Below are positions 9,360 to 19,204 of a DNA stretch of 52,236 nucleotides, piece by piece. The DNA lies in the NCBI GenBank assembly GCA_001414485.1, contig LLEY01000285.1, positions 1-52,236 on the forward strand, written 5' to 3'. A program made the position numbers and the translations under genes. Under the pieces are notes generated by a model. The model had not been told where the DNA came from. It searched no databases and saw only the letters and a program-made list of their open reading frames with translations. The first letter of the stretch is position 1. Every line of letters starts with the position of its first letter. The stretch is from Calycina herbarum. Its lineage: Eukaryota > Ascomycota > Leotiomycetes > Helotiales > Pezizellaceae.

Positions 9360-12300
9360 AACTATAGAAATAAAGGGAAAAAAGTTATAAGTTATAATAG
9401 ATTTAGAAGTAATAGGCAACTTTATCTCTCTAACAGCTTATAAGAAGCTGAACGTTCTAATTAAAGTAATAAGACTATATTAACTAGAAGTAGTTAATAG
9501 AACAAATGTTATATATTAAAATAGGATTATTAATTAGTAAACTATTCTAATGAAAATTAATATTAAAGAATACTACTTAGATATATAATTCGATATCGTT
9601 AAAATAGAAAGTAAGGAAGTAATACTTAGTATACTATAGATTTAGAAATATAATCTAGAAATCGACTAGAAAGCTAGAATAATAACTTTTAGTTAATATA
9701 AATATAAGGGTTCGCGTTTATAACTTCAAAGCTAGAATAAGGTTAGCGCCACCTCTTCTAAAGCGCTAGGACGCCTTACCTAGGGTCCTCTACAGATTAG
9801 TAAGAAAGCTGATAACGAAATACCTATGTAGTATAGAGAATTTAAGGCTTTGTTCGAAAATCTGGAAGACTTATAAGCCTTGCTAGAACATTATCTATAG
9901 GATTATAAGATTAAATTAAAAGAGAGTTATTACCTCTTAAAGTAGAAGCTTCGGTTATATAACTGGAAAAGCATATAGAGAATAGAGAGTTATATAAAGG
10001 AAGGTATTAAGAAGAGATATATTAGAAGATCTAAGTTACTAATTACCTTAAATATGCTTATTATTAAGAAGAAAGACGACTTAGACAGGAGAGTATATAT
10101 TGATTATTAAGAAGTAAATCATATTATAGTTAAGGACGCTTATCCGCTGCTACCTAGCTAATACTTATAAGATAAGTTAGGTAAAGTAGTACGATTTACG
10201 AAATTAGATTAACAAAACGTCTATAGACTTATACGAATAAAAACCGGAGACGAATAGAAGATAGTATTTGCCTTACTATTAGGCCTTTATAAATATACAG
10301 TTATACTATTTAGACTTTATAACGTACTAGCTATATGTTAGAGATAAAACAATAACATTTTAGGAGATCTTCTAGGAGTAATAGTAATTTATTACTTAGA
10401 TAATATCTTAATCTTCTTAGAAAAAGAAGAAGAATATAAGGGACATGTTAGAGAGGTTTTATAACAACTTATAAAAGTAAACTCTCGGTTAAAACTCTCG
10501 AAATACAAGTTTAGAGTAACTTAGACACTTTTCCTAGGATAGGTATTTAGCTTAAGGAAAATAGAGATAGATCTAGTAAAGATCTAAGATATCTTAAACT
10601 AGAAGTTACTAGAGAATGTAAAAGATATATAGTCCTTCCTTAGATTTATAAACTTTTGCTGTCTGTTTATATAAGACTATATAAAGATTACTAAACTAAT
10701 AATAGTACTAGTTAAGAAAGCTATTAAATTCATTTAGAATAAATAAGCTAAGAACGCTTTTTAAAAGATTAAAGTAAGGTTTATAGAAAAACCTATTCTA
10801 TACGACTTTAATATAGAAAAACTAAGTATAATCGAAACAGACGTCTTAGATATATTAGTAGGTGTGATTTACCTATAACTAAATAAAAAGAGAAAACTTA
10901 TACTAATTATATATTATTTTAAAACATTTAACCTAGTATAATAAAACTATAGTATATTCGATAAAGAGTTGCTTACTATAGTATTAGCTTTAGAATACTA
11001 GAGAATTTATTTATAGCTAGTAAAACACCTAGTTACGGTCCTATCTAACTATAAGAATCTTAGGACATTTATAATAACTAAGGAACTTACGACTAGATAG
11101 TTAGCTAGATAGGCAGAAATATTAGAAGGATTTAATATTATTATTTAATATATAAAAGGAACGTTAAATACTTAAGCTAATACTCTTAGCTAAAAACCTA
11201 GATACGAGGGAAACAAAGAGTATAAGAAGATTACGATCTTAAAAACTCTTGAGAATAGAGACTTAGTACCTACTATATATAAGATAGTAGTAATAAACGA
11301 CATCTGGATAGATAAAATTTAGAATATATATAAGGGATATAACTAGTACGTGAAAGGAAAGCTATGGGTTCCTAGTTTATACGCTAAGGAGTTCGTATAA
11401 GAATACTATGCTACGCCTGCTTACGGCTACTAAGGAATTCGTAGAACCCTCTAGAGAATAAGACAATACTACTATATTAATCGGTTATCTATAATAGTTA
11501 AGGAAGTGATAGTAGAATATAATACCTATACTAGGAATAAGGCTTCCTACTATGCTCCTTATAGATAGATAAACACTACTCTAATACTATAGATACTTTA
11601 GAAATCAATATTTATAGATTTTATTATTAAATTACTAAAATCTAAAGATCTAATAATAGGAGTTAAATATGATTCTATCCTAGTTATTATAGAAAGGCTT
11701 ATGAAATATATAATTCTAGTACTATATATAGAATCAAGTATAGCCGAGGAATTAGTATTCGTATTCCTAAAAGAAGTAGTCTTAAGATATAGACTACTAG
11801 AAGAGATAATCTTAGATAGAGACAAGCTCTTTACCTCGAAATTTTAGATCGCTCTTATAGAATAATTAGGTATAAAAAGAAAGCTTTCTATAGCTTTTCA
11901 CTCTTAAACAAATAGAGGAAACGAACGGATGAATTAAGTAGTTAAAATATACCTTTATTATTATATAAACTACTAGTAAGATAACTGGGTAGAGCTACTA
12001 CCTTTAGCATAGTTTACCTATAATAGTTTAGTAATAGAAACAATACTTATTACGCTATTTTACGCTAACTTTAGGTACGAATTAATAGTATATCGAGAAC
12101 CACTATCTATAACTATCGACAACTAACTTGCTTATGTTTACGTCTTAAAAATCAAGAGTCTATATAAGGAACTTATAGAAGACCTATAATTCGTAGTAGA
12201 AAGAAACACGTACTACTATAACAAACGACGTAGTTAGGAGCTAACGCTAAAAGAGGGGGATAAAGTCTACTTAGTATAGAAAAACATCGATATAAAAAGA

Positions 12301-12660
12301 CTAAGTAATAAACTAGATTATAAAAAACTTAGACTATTTAAAATTAAACGAGTTAAAGGACCTTTAAATTATAAACTAGCGCTACTAAAGATAATAAACA
12401 TCTACCTAGTATTCTATATATCCTTACTTAAACCAGTACTACTAGGAGCACTACTAGCTCTAATCATAGAAATTCAACTAGTAAATCTAAACGCCGAGTA
12501 CGAAGTTAAGAGGATTCTTAACTATAAACTAGTTAGGGGACGGGTTAAGTACTTGATTAAATAGTTGGATTATCTATATATAGAAAACATATAGGAACTA
12601 AAAGGCAACCTTAACTATTGCTTAAGAGAACTTTAGAAATTCTACTAATAAAACCTAGGG
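9360..12660 (+). pseudogene. pol region: protease, reverse transcriptase, RNase H, integrase, chromodomain
   Basis: Protease: a stretch near 9385-9450 reads VIIDLEVIGNFI, where an active DSGATGNF-like site would be expected. Reverse transcriptase: about 10050-10560, with KKKDD and TKLD segments and the catalytic YLDD box changed to YLDN (around 10390-10410). RNase H: about 10800-11180. Integrase core: about 11600-12150, with IFIDFI at the first catalytic Asp. Chromodomain-like end: about 12485-12640 (AEYEVKRILNYK, YLIK, LDY). Dozens of TAG/TAA codons interrupt all domains. These enzymes would copy and integrate the element; here they are inactive. Confidence 0.85.
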
Positions 12661-12748
12661 ATGCCTAGAACTCGGGACCAGGGTTAGACAGGGACACGTT
12701 ATCGGAAAGTACCTGTTTAACGAAAGGAGCTATTTCAAAGGCAGGAAA

Positions 12749-13069
12749 CTAGGTAGAAGAAGATTTGAGAGGAGGACTCGAAGGAGGAGGACTCGGAGGA
12801 GTAATAGGAAATCGTTTACGTATAGGGCTGAAGAAAAATCGATATATAGGTTTTCGAGGCCTAGGGATAGGAACGATGAGATAGCTAGGGCTATCGTAGG
12901 ACCTTTTTAACCGAATATACTTAGAACAGCGAGAGGATTTAGAGAGCTCTAGAAGATATCGACGGGACTGTTTATAATAAAAAGAACAAGTCTTAGCTAG
13001 ACGTTGTACGGTTTTAATCTGTATAGTAAGAGCTAGACGCTCTTTTCGTTTAGTATATAAAGAGGACAT
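12749..13069 (-). CDS. Antisense small ORF in the 3' part of the retroelement, unknown product
   Basis: An open frame of 106 codons runs opposite to the retroelement, between the chromodomain and the 3' LTR, although nearly every other frame in this block is closed. The protein is basic, with a Pro/Ser-rich C-terminus (about residues 80-106). The middle shows C28-x2-Y31 and C48-x2-Y51-x6-Y58. Since Cys to Tyr is the expected outcome of a G-to-A RIP change, an older form may have been Cys-rich and zinc-binding. I cannot name a family. It may be translated, or may be a relic that happens to lack stops. Confidence 0.35.
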   Translation of the reverse strand: MSSLYTKRKERLALTIQIKTVQRLAKTCSFYYKQSRRYLLELSKSSRCSKYIRLKRSYDSPSYLIVPIPRPRKPIYRFFFSPIRKRFPITPPSPPPSSPPLKSSST

Positions 13070-13162
13070 GTTTATATATAAGAGAAGGTTGATATTTTTC
13101 TAATAAATGTATTTTAGGTTTGTATTCTAGCGTAGGGACACGCTAGGCTAAGAAGGGGATAG

Positions 13163-13624
13163 TGTTACGAATTATATATTAGTATATAACGAAGTGAAGT
13201 TTAGGCGACGCTCTAATAGGACGAGCACTATTATAACCCTAGAAGGAAGAAAGGATTAGATGTGGTAAGATATACAATCCTAGGATCTTATTATAGTTAT
13301 ATCACGTAACCCGGTTAGGAGTAGTTAGGTAATAGAGTCTAGTTTTAAGGAGCCCTAGAAATAGAGTCGGACTCTATCTTCAGGACTCCTGCTAAGGAGG
13401 ACTCTAATATAAACGAAAGGTTCTATATAAGACTAGCACGTCTACTATTAGATAGGAGCTTCGTACTTAACTTTAGTTATTAATCTTATTATCTTATTTA
13501 ATATTATTAATACAAGTAACGAGTTCACTTCTAAGTAAACAACCTGGCGTATCTATACTTCTTACCTATATACCAACCTTCGAGACTTAGTCATCTTTGT
13601 TTAGTTCGTTTAAGTTTCGTTATA
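13163..13624 (+). repeat. 3' LTR of the Ty3/gypsy element
   Basis: It starts TGTTACGAATTATATATTAG and ends CGTTATA. It matches the 5' LTR over 462 bases without length change and is followed by the target duplication CTCTA. Confidence 0.92.
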
Positions 13625-14117
13625 CTCTACTACTAACACCCTCCTATAGGAATCTTAGACCTCTTCTAACCTAATAGAAGCTCTTTCACAGTTAACTCTT
13701 ATACGAAATCGAATTACTCGCTATTAGAGAAGCTCGCTAACCCCTCTATTTAAAACAGTTATAGCGCTGGCTAAAGGTACAGAGCGAATAGCTTATAAGA
13801 TAACTCTTCTGTCTGCCGAGGTACGTACACTTCAGGTAGCAAATAAAGCTCTTAGTAAACGTCGGAGAGCTAAAAAGGCTCGTGTCCGTAAAGAGAGTGT
13901 ACTTATTATAGAGGATATACAGGATATTATAGCCTAGAAAGACGTAGATAAGCAGGTACGACGCGATATACGTGTAGCGAGAGGTAGTTATAAGGAGAGG
14001 CAACCGTCTAGACGACACTATAGAACCTGTGGAAAAGCTAGTTACAACGTACAAACTTGTTAAGAAGCTGTAGATATATCTACTATATTAGACTCCGATT
14101 ATAAAGAGTTAATTTAA
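13625..14117 (+). pseudogene. pogo/Fot transposase, C-terminal part
   Basis: The transposase interrupted at 6461 resumes here. The translation includes SNLIEALSQLTL, then KGTERIAYKITLL and a coiled-coil-like VANKALSKRRRAKKARVRK. It ends in RRHYRTCGKASYNVQTC, a small Cys/His-rich motif common at the end of this transposase family. Stops TAG/TAA replace Trp or Gln. The reading frame ends at about 14117, shortly before the right inverted repeat. Confidence 0.82.
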
Positions 14118-14159
14118 TATGTTATAGTTAAGTTATTTAAGTTCAAAGTTATATGCCAA

Positions 14160-14208
14160 GGAAAATTGATCGGGGTCCTGATATAACCGGGGTCCTGATA
14201 AACCACGT
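14160..14208 (-). repeat. Right terminal inverted repeat of the pogo-type element
   Basis: It pairs with 5182-5230 and keeps C where the left copy has T in CpA context. It is followed by TA at 14209-14210. Confidence 0.88.
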
Positions 14209-14585
14209 TATAGAAGTAAAAATAAGATATTTCTAATATATATAAAAGTATATAATTATAGCTCTTAAAATAAGTCTAATATAACTGCTTTTATATATAA
14301 CTAACTTCTAGGTATCTATCTTACGACTAAAAAGTTCTTAGACGCTCTAGGAGCTCCTACTGTTCCGGCCCTCTAATTGGTCCGCTTTGTCGCTTATTCG
14401 GTAGGTCAGCGCTAGAGTGGCAGAGAACAGAGATAAGTTAGGTCTTGCCGATGATAAATCCCAACTTCTTTTCGAGGGTTGATTCACTAGTTACTGGCTA
14501 ATAGAGCGGAGACGTTTCAGTTTAGTAGAAACTCACTTCTCGATTGCTCCATACCAAAAAAGAGCATGAATCATACCAAGCATCT
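14209..14585. other. Transition from RIP block to normal-composition DNA
   Basis: AT-rich sequence continues to about 14330, then base composition changes abruptly to that of the gene-bearing segment. No gene or repeat could be supported. Confidence 0.5.
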
Positions 14586-15681
14586 TCAGTGACTTTGAAT
14601 CTGGCACAGACTCAAGTCGGGACTATTCCAATTGCTTCCAAATCTGTGCTCCAGTTTAGGTAGCGCAACCTCCATCCCTCCATCTGGGGGATCTATCCCT
14701 AGGACAGAGTCTTTATTCATGCCAAGTGCAGAAAGAATGACGGCTTCGGCGTTTTCCAAAGGCCTCGAGCAACATTTACTACGGGGCCTCCAAGTGCTAT
14801 AAGAATCGCTCCATTGTGCAACGGCCACTCCGTCCAGAAGGATATCAACTTCCAGGTCATATTCTGCAGGGTGAAATTTATCACTTGTAATGCGAAAAGT
14901 ATAGCGATCGGAGTTCTCAAGACTCCCGATTCTGTTCCAGTTTTTTACACGGAGATAAGTCCTGTTGAGCTTACACCATATTGCCGCTATCAAGAGGTAG
15001 TCATCTTGGCTCATTTTCTCGTAAGCCACTTCGAAAACTCGTGCCCATATTGGAATTATGAACTTCAAATCAGAAATCGAAGTCATACTACAATCGCCAC
15101 CCCGGATTCCCAAGATTTGTTCAGCAAAGCCTCTCCTCCAAACACCATGGAGAGTTCTCGCTAGTTTCCGAAGAAAATTGTCATCAGCCCCCATTTCAAG
15201 AACGTGGCTGACATAGATAATTCGGGTTTGGATCAAATTGGAATGATTTTGCCTCGCTTAGAATCCATGAGCGATACATTGTCCGTTCAACGTGGCTGAA
15301 GTGACCAAAGCCATCTCCAATAACATCGTAAGCAGCAATGACTGAGACCGTCTTGTAAAGTTGTGAAAATGCCACCACCTGGCGAAGGTCGTCCCCAGAC
15401 AATCGCTAATCAATAGAAATAACATCGATAAACAAGTATTTGATCCCGAGCTTCTTGGCTTGGTTTACAGCGCAAAATATGTTGCGGGAACCCTGAAGTT
15501 GGTGCTCGCCATCCCATCGCCATGATAAGATAGCAATGGTTGAGGAATCATCGGCGTGTACCTTCACTGTTTGAACTGGCAAATTCGATTTTGCACACTC
15601 CTCTTGCGAGCCGTGACCGGGAAGAAAGATGTACTCGTCAACCTCATCGACAACAAGTGCCTGCCACTCATTGGAAGACAT
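14586..15681 (-). pseudogene. HET-like protein gene with in-frame stop and frameshift
   Basis: The minus-strand reading starts at ATG 15681 and gives a protein resembling the HET domain of fungal incompatibility proteins. It has ILSWRWDGE near the start, IKYLFIDVISID where HET proteins have a WIDxLCINQ-like motif, and RSWILSE where they have RGWTLQE. HET proteins trigger growth arrest or death after contact of unlike strains. A TAG at 15406-15408 directly follows ISID, and the same frame continues as RLSGDDLRQVV; Gln would be expected there, a C-to-T change. Around 15200-15240 the frame must also shift to reach the 216-codon C-terminal part (15236-14586). Introns cannot explain the TAG. Distant relationship and broken state are inferred. 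Confidence 0.5.
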
Positions 15682-16049
15682 GGCGATACAGTCGTTATAA
15701 TATCCCTGGTCTAACAGTAGGTGCTTATCTCAAGTGAGGGGTAACCGAATTAATGTTGTGGTTCATACCAACAGCGGAAGGAAGGTTATACAAAGGATTC
15801 CTTACTACATTGTTTTCACCGAAATGAAGACTTCTAACTGAGCCTGTTGTGGATTTCCTGTCGCCTTTTTTGTGTCAAGGCTTGATGATAGATGCATACT
15901 GCGATATCGAGCAGGGATCCTAATCTATTTTTGGCCCCAAGGTAGCATCATCCTTCAGCCCCCTCATGTGGCTATTTTGACTGAACCTCGTAGCATGCAA
16001 CTCTGTAACCAGTGTCAAAAAAACAGACAGCAGTGCAACGAACGAAAAA
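15682..16049. promoter_or_regulatory. Divergent promoter region between HET-like gene and Ras-like gene
   Basis: These 368 bases separate the 5' ends of two divergently oriented genes and hold no supported gene. A run of A residues and the context GAAAAAATGA precede the Ras-like start codon. Confidence 0.4.
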
Positions 16050-16802
16050 ATGAGTAGAAAATTGACGACGGATAAGGTGGTGATTTTAGGGGACGGGGGT
16101 GTGGGTAAAACCGCGTTGACGAATCAGGTTCGCACTCCCCAATCCAGAAATTAAAAGGGGGGCCACAAGCTAACCGTTAGCTCACAGATTACCCTCAACT
16201 ACTTCACCGAAACATACGACCCTACTCTCGAAGACTCCTACCGCAAACAAACGGTTATCGACGGACAAACGAGCTTGATGGAGATATTGGATACTGCGGG
16301 ACAGGAGGAATACACGGCTCTGCGAGATCAATGGATGAAGGACGGCGAAGCATTCCTACTTGTATACAGCATAACGAGTCGCTCGTCATTCACGCGTATC
16401 TCCAGCTTACATCGCCAACTCATGAAGGTCAAGGGGGAACCCTTTTCATCCTATGCAGAACCACCGCCTTCTCCCCCTACTCCTCCTGTCTACATTATTG
16501 TGGGAAACAAGTGTGACCTGGTATCTGATAGGGAAGTGTCGACTCAAGAAGGGCATGCGCTGGCAAGGGAACTTGGATGTCCATTTATAGAGGCTTCGGC
16601 AAAGAGGGTTATAAATGTTGAGAAGGCTTTCTACGATCTTATTCGATTACTACGAAAACAACGAAAACAGCAATTGTATCCTACAGCGGAAAAGATCCCA
16701 TTGAGCAGTACCCCCAACACAATCAAGGGTACCCGTAGCTGGTGGCGTAAAGGTATTTCAAAGGCTTTCGGGAAAAGCACTCCTCTTAAACCTAAAGAAT
16801 GA
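16050..16802 (+). CDS. Ras-family small GTPase without CAAX box
   Basis: The model has two exons, 16050-16127 and 16188-16802, with an intron at 16128-16187 ending CACAG, and 230 residues. All Ras G-boxes are visible. The P-loop GDGGVGKT is at residues 14-21. Switch I YDPTLEDSYRKQ is almost identical to the classical Ras effector loop. The G3 box DTAGQEEY keeps the catalytic Gln. NKCD and EASAK are the guanine-binding G4 and G5 boxes. These make it a GTP-GDP switch of the Ras rather than Rho or Rab branch. A Pro/Ser-rich insert (about PPPSPPTPP) sits just before G4. The C-terminus is basic (RSWWRKGISKAFGK) but ends LKPKE, with no Cys for prenylation. Membrane attachment would then need the basic tail, or an unseen 3' intron. 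The start is chosen by the P-loop distance. Confidence 0.88.
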
Positions 16803-17586
16803 ATTGTTGGCAACTCTGCGCAAAGTGTTTTGCAAATTTTTGAAGACAATAAATTCAAGATTCAGTCATTCCCTGAAACGAAACCAATGCACGGGCACAG
16901 AATGGTGTTCGATGCTTATACAGTGGAGTTCAAACAGGAACCAAGTTTATGAAATGAGATATCCCTTGCCATTTGAAAGACGTCAGACATCAAACTAAAA
17001 CCAAAGAGCAACACAATAAGCAGTTGCTTTGGTATATTATTGGGAAGACAACCTACAAGTAAAGTGCATGTATAGCAGTAGTTAGGTCACTCCCCTAAGA
17101 TAAGTTTTCAAGAGTAAGAAACCATGCACGTGAAAGAGAATCTGGGGAATGGGGTTGTACTCTTGAGGTAGGTTCGTGCCTTCCCCCATCGCTCTCATTA
17201 TCCATGACGCGGCCCAAGGTCGACGTCGAGGTAGGAGCGACCTTTGGCCGTTCCGTCTCGCAACATGGTTGTGTTGAGGGGTCTAGCAAGGGAAGGAACA
17301 ACCACGACCATGACCTTTGACCACCCCCGCGGTGGACAAAAAAGCGGCAGTGTTCGTACCCGCCTACATAGCTCGTTGTTCCAACTACCTAGTAGGGTAA
17401 TTTGAAGTAATTACCCTAGATAATTCGAACACTTTAGAATATTAACCTAGAAGTTTTGGAACAATCAAGCTAAATTGTTTTAGAAAATTAGAACAACAAG
17501 CAAGATAGGCAGGTACGAATCTTAAATTTACTGCCGCTTTTCCAGTCCACCGAAGCCGCCCAAGGATGGTGCATAAATTGAAAACT
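16803..17586. other. Intergenic region; contains a fold-back MITE-like sequence
   Basis: This is the shared 3' flank of the Ras-like gene (+) and the hypothetical gene (-). Apart from the inverted repeat at 17330-17552 nothing is supported; the small open frames here look incidental. Confidence 0.5.
17330..17552. mobile_element. MITE-like fold-back element (223 bp)
   Basis: The ends CGGTGGAC and GTCCACCG are inverted copies. The inverted similarity runs inward through AAAGCGGCAGT, TTCGTACC-GCCTA and GTTGTTC on the left, matched by the right side. The middle is AT-rich and contains a second hairpin, AGGGTAATT...AATTACCCT. Size, AT-rich core and lack of coding capacity fit a miniature inverted-repeat element. 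No clear target duplication is visible, so a plain regulatory hairpin remains possible. Confidence 0.55.
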
Positions 17587-18445
17587 TTAGAGAGCTGCGT
17601 TGCTCCCTAATAGATCAGGTAGTTGTTTCGGTTGAAGAGTATAGTCCGTCATCTCAGTTGTGTCACGAATTGATAGCTCCCACCCTCTCGCCCTTAACTG
17701 TTCGGGCTTTAGATATTTCCTCGGAGCACATCCTTTGTACACAACGTCAATAGCCCGCGTGGTGGTGTGAAGAGCATGAAACTTTTCCATCGATTTAATG
17801 GCTCCATGGAAAATACGTTTCGGCGATGGACAAGGAGAATATTTGAAACAAGGCTGTTCAAGGAGCTTAAACAAGCTGTCCATCCCCATCGGGTCGAGAG
17901 GTCGAGGTGGATTAGGCAGGACAGAATAATACTCTGGGTCTAAGAGCCAAGAAGTACTAGAGATGTGTAGATTCGCCAAATGGCCTCGATTCCGTGGCCC
18001 AATAGTGTCCAGCCAGAGAATCATTTCCTTCCAGCACCAAAAGGAAAAATGTGTGTTTCCCGAGGATTATGGAAGAGGCGTCATAAGAGATGGTTTTATT
18101 GCATAGAAGAAGGCTGGGGAAATCGTTGCATCTGAAATTCGTGGCGTTCCAAACCCATCTTTCGTTGTGGCGCCAGACCCTGATGTGCCTGTCATAGGTA
18201 CCCAGTCGATAGAAATTGTCACTGGTAGCTGAAGCGGTCGTAATAGACGATGGAGTGTCCGATCTGTATCTTGGGACGAGAAGAGAAAAGTACCTACTCA
18301 ATGAGTGCATCGTACTTGTAAATTGGCGGGCGGAAGTGCCTTGGCATAAATTCAACGTGTGCCTTAAGTGTAAGGCTCGAGAGCTTCTCCAATATTTCGA
18401 CCAAAAGCTCCTTACAATCTCAACGACAACACCAATTGCAACCAT
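17587..18445 (-). pseudogene. Fungal hypothetical protein with a one-base frameshift
   Basis: Two minus-strand frames must be joined. The upstream frame (possible start ATG at 18445, or further up at 18586) contains PSLLLCNKTISYDASSIILG followed by KHTFF. The downstream frame begins around 18024 with MILWLDTIGPRNRGHLANLH and runs to the stop at 17587. The order cysteine-Asn-Lys helix, HTFF strand, WLDTIGPRNR and LHI is typical of a large uncharacterised family of filamentous-fungal proteins, often related to F-box/2EXR proteins. I know it only as hypothetical. One extra base between about 18020 and 18045, close to A runs, would explain the break. The N-terminal frame is uncertain. The 5' end lies head to head with mS41, and may overlap it. 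Confidence 0.5.
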
Positions 18446-18526
18446 TGTGGTGGATGGTAAATCACCCCGAGTTCTACTAGTTTCAGGCAGCTCACTAAAT
18501 CTTTCTAGTAAATCTAATCCGTCATC

Positions 18527-19204
18527 ATGCTTGTCAAACCCCACCAATTGCGGCCAATACCTTCCTTCCTCCTCCCCTTCGCGCAATCATCCTCAAAAGC
18601 ACGATGCCTCCATCAAAACGTTCGAGCAGCCCCTATACCCCCACCAACCCCCTTCGTCCCAGACGCCCAAACCTTCCTCACCCTCATCGGCCGTAACCTC
18701 GGTCAACACGCGACCAAAATCCCCTCCTGGAAAGCTCTTTTCTCTCTCACCTCCACGGAGCTCAAAGATTTGGGAATCGACCCACCTCGAACACGAAGAT
18801 ATCTCTTACGCTGGCGTGAAAAGTTCAGGAAGGGCCAGTTTGGAATCGGAGGCGATATCCAGCATGTGGAAAATGGTGCGGCTGAATTACGTGTGGTAGA
18901 GGTTCAAGCACCCGGTGCGAGGACGCCTTTGGCTACGATGACTCCTGGGATGCGGAAGATTGTTGTCAATGTTGCTCCGGGAGGAGATGCTACCCAGGGC
19001 ACACCGGTTAAAGGCTTTCGCATAAAGGGTGCGCATACTATTGTTGGTGCATATGCGCAGCCATTAAAGGGGGGAAAGGCCGCCAAAATCGAGATCAAGG
19101 AGGGCCTTTGGGAGGAGAGACGAGGACGTAAGATTGATGGAGGAGAGAGAAGGCAGGCGGAGGTTCGGGCGAAGCGAAGGGGAGAAGAGAAGAACGCGAG
19201 GTAG
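18527..19204 (+). CDS. FYV4: Mitochondrial small ribosomal subunit protein mS41 (IGR motif, Fyv4 family)
   Basis: A single-exon frame of 225 residues. Residues about 42-106 form the IGR-motif domain: FLTLIGRNLGQHATKIPSWKA names the motif, followed by LTSTELKDLGI and a basic helix TRRYLLRWREKFRKGQFG. In yeast this family (Fyv4) is a component of the mitochondrial small ribosomal subunit. The N-terminus (MLVKPHQLRPIPSFLLPFAQSS) is basic and hydroxylated with no acidic residues, as a mitochondrial presequence should be. The C-terminus is a Lys/Arg/Glu-rich tail beyond the yeast-sized core. The start at 18527 is the only ATG giving a presequence. It lies close to or overlaps the 5' end of the minus-strand hypothetical gene, so the promoters are shared. 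Confidence 0.88.
   Translation: MLVKPHQLRPIPSFLLPFAQSSSKARCLHQNVRAAPIPPPTPFVPDAQTFLTLIGRNLGQHATKIPSWKALFSLTSTELKDLGIDPPRTRRYLLRWREKFRKGQFGIGGDIQHVENGAAELRVVEVQAPGARTPLATMTPGMRKIVVNVAPGGDATQGTPVKGFRIKGAHTIVGAYAQPLKGGKAAKIEIKEGLWEERRGRKIDGGERRQAEVRAKRRGEEKNAR

Larger units (their letters stand above)
6462..13624 (+). mobile_element. Ty3/gypsy LTR retrotransposon, chromovirus-like, RIP-inactivated
   Basis: Two 462-bp direct LTRs (6462-6923 and 13163-13624) flank a 6.2 kb interior. The target duplication CTCTA is at 6457-6461 and 13625-13629, so this is a clean integration into the pogo transposase. The interior order is gag with zinc knuckle, a long spacer region, protease, reverse transcriptase, RNase H, integrase and a C-terminal chromodomain-like segment. 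RT before integrase defines Ty3/gypsy; the chromodomain points to the chromovirus group. Every frame is filled with TAG/TAA codons while indels are few, the mark of RIP rather than slow decay. Confidence 0.92.
5182..14208 (+). mobile_element. pogo/Fot-type (Tc1-mariner superfamily) DNA transposon with nested LTR element
   Basis: Both ends carry an inverted repeat of about 49 bp beginning ACGTGGTTTAT(T/C)AGGACC (5182-5230 and 14160-14208), each next to a TA dinucleotide (5180-5181 and 14209-14210), the target duplication usual for this superfamily. Without the nested 7163-bp retroelement and its 5-bp duplication the element would be about 1.86 kb, a usual Fot/pogo length. The left repeat has T where the right has C in CpA context, a RIP signature. 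The transposase lies inside on the plus strand and is inactive. Confidence 0.9.

Noticed and set aside
13746..14054. Minus-strand frame of 102 codons
   Set aside because: It is a shadow of the pogo transposase C-terminal region, which has clear family features on the plus strand.
18216..18899. Plus-strand frame of 227 codons
   Set aside because: It overlaps mS41 in another frame and lies antisense to the hypothetical gene; its composition is low-complexity with no family.
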